This document shows, one piece after another, positions 6,115 through 6,319 of a stretch of 6,319 nucleotides of DNA (the stretch's first letter is position 1; the number at the start of each line of letters is the position of its first letter). The DNA comes from Bacillota bacterium. GTDB lineage: Bacteria; Bacillota; Clostridia; Acetivibrionales; DSM-2933. The notes beneath the pieces were generated by a model. It was not told the DNA's origin, searched no databases, and was given only the letters and a program-made list of their open reading frames with translations. Where the stretch lies: positions 1 to 6,319 of the forward strand of contig JAEZNF010000091.1 in the NCBI GenBank assembly GCA_023441845.1. Reading direction: 5' to 3'. The translations under genes and the position numbers were made by a program.

Positions 6115-6319
6115 ATGGAAAAGAGACGACATTTTTCACCGAAAGAGAAAGCAAAAATTGTGCTTGAGGTTCTAAAGGAAGATAAAACGCTGAATGAACT
6201 TGCTGCTAAAGTGTTATATATCTTATCATCCATTGGAGTGTTTCGGGCTGGATATTTTACTTATGATGCAGGATCAGGGAATCCCATTATTGGCAATCCT
6301 AAAGCGCTTATACTAATTG
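6115..6319 (+). pseudogene. Truncated IS3-family transposase OrfA joined to unrelated sequence
   Basis: The first 32 codons (6115-6210) read MEKRRHFSPKEKAKIVLEVL, continuing to LNELAAK. This is the start of the helix-turn-helix domain of IS3-family OrfA (IS3/IS911-like), which binds the element's ends. In the family LAAK is followed by an aromatic residue and a segment ending near RWK; here it is followed by VLYILSSIGVFRAGYF, which does not fit. The frame stays open to the end of the window, giving 68 codons in total, so the second part may belong to another gene or be chance. OrfB with its catalytic DDE domain is absent, so the element cannot move itself. The ribosome site is weak: only purine-rich AAGTTAGAATTGAA precedes the ATG. 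The identity of the first 32 residues is fairly sure; the nature of the rest is unknown. Confidence 0.65.

Overview
The window suggests a low-GC Gram-positive anaerobe of the Clostridia type. The evidence is AT-rich intergenic DNA, strong purine-rich Shine-Dalgarno sites, a perfect TTGACA/TATAAT promoter, and a MarR-controlled heterodimeric ABC exporter of the LmrCD/BmrCD kind with a clostridial-looking linker. This assignment is inferred from style and not from a marker gene.

The core (about 990-5300) is one intact minus-strand operon. A consensus promoter (5271-5299) drives a MarR-family regulator (4756-5202). After 13 nt comes the first ABC half-transporter (2991-4742, 583 aa), then the second (1067-2998, 643 aa), overlapping the first by 8 nt. 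A stem-loop terminator follows at 991-1037. The two half-transporters have complementary departures from the ABC consensus: Asp for the catalytic Glu and Gln for the switch His in the first, and LSQGQ for LSGGQ in the second. Together they would form one canonical and one degenerate ATP site, as in known heterodimeric exporters. The regulator presumably represses the operon and responds to a transported or toxic compound.

Both flanks are debris. On the left, the C-terminal part of a protein resembling ABC-three-component (ABC-3C) system proteins (3-548, +) stops abruptly at about 538. At that same point an amidohydrolase-family gene read from the other strand (771 down to 538) loses everything after its first 78 codons. 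The right flank (5300-6319) has no intact gene. It holds an unrecognised coding-like scrap, a short remnant of an Fe/Mn superoxide dismutase, a near-perfect 36-bp palindrome, about 470 bp of AT-rich DNA, and the first 32 codons of an IS3-family OrfA joined to unrelated sequence that runs off the window.

I see no CRISPR array, tRNA, rRNA or intact mobile element. The exporter operon looks functional and ordinary for its family. The more unusual content is the concentration of gene truncations around it and the unexplained palindrome. I found no convincing new multi-gene system; the nearest hint is the ABC-3C fragment, whose partners would lie left of base 1 if they survive.
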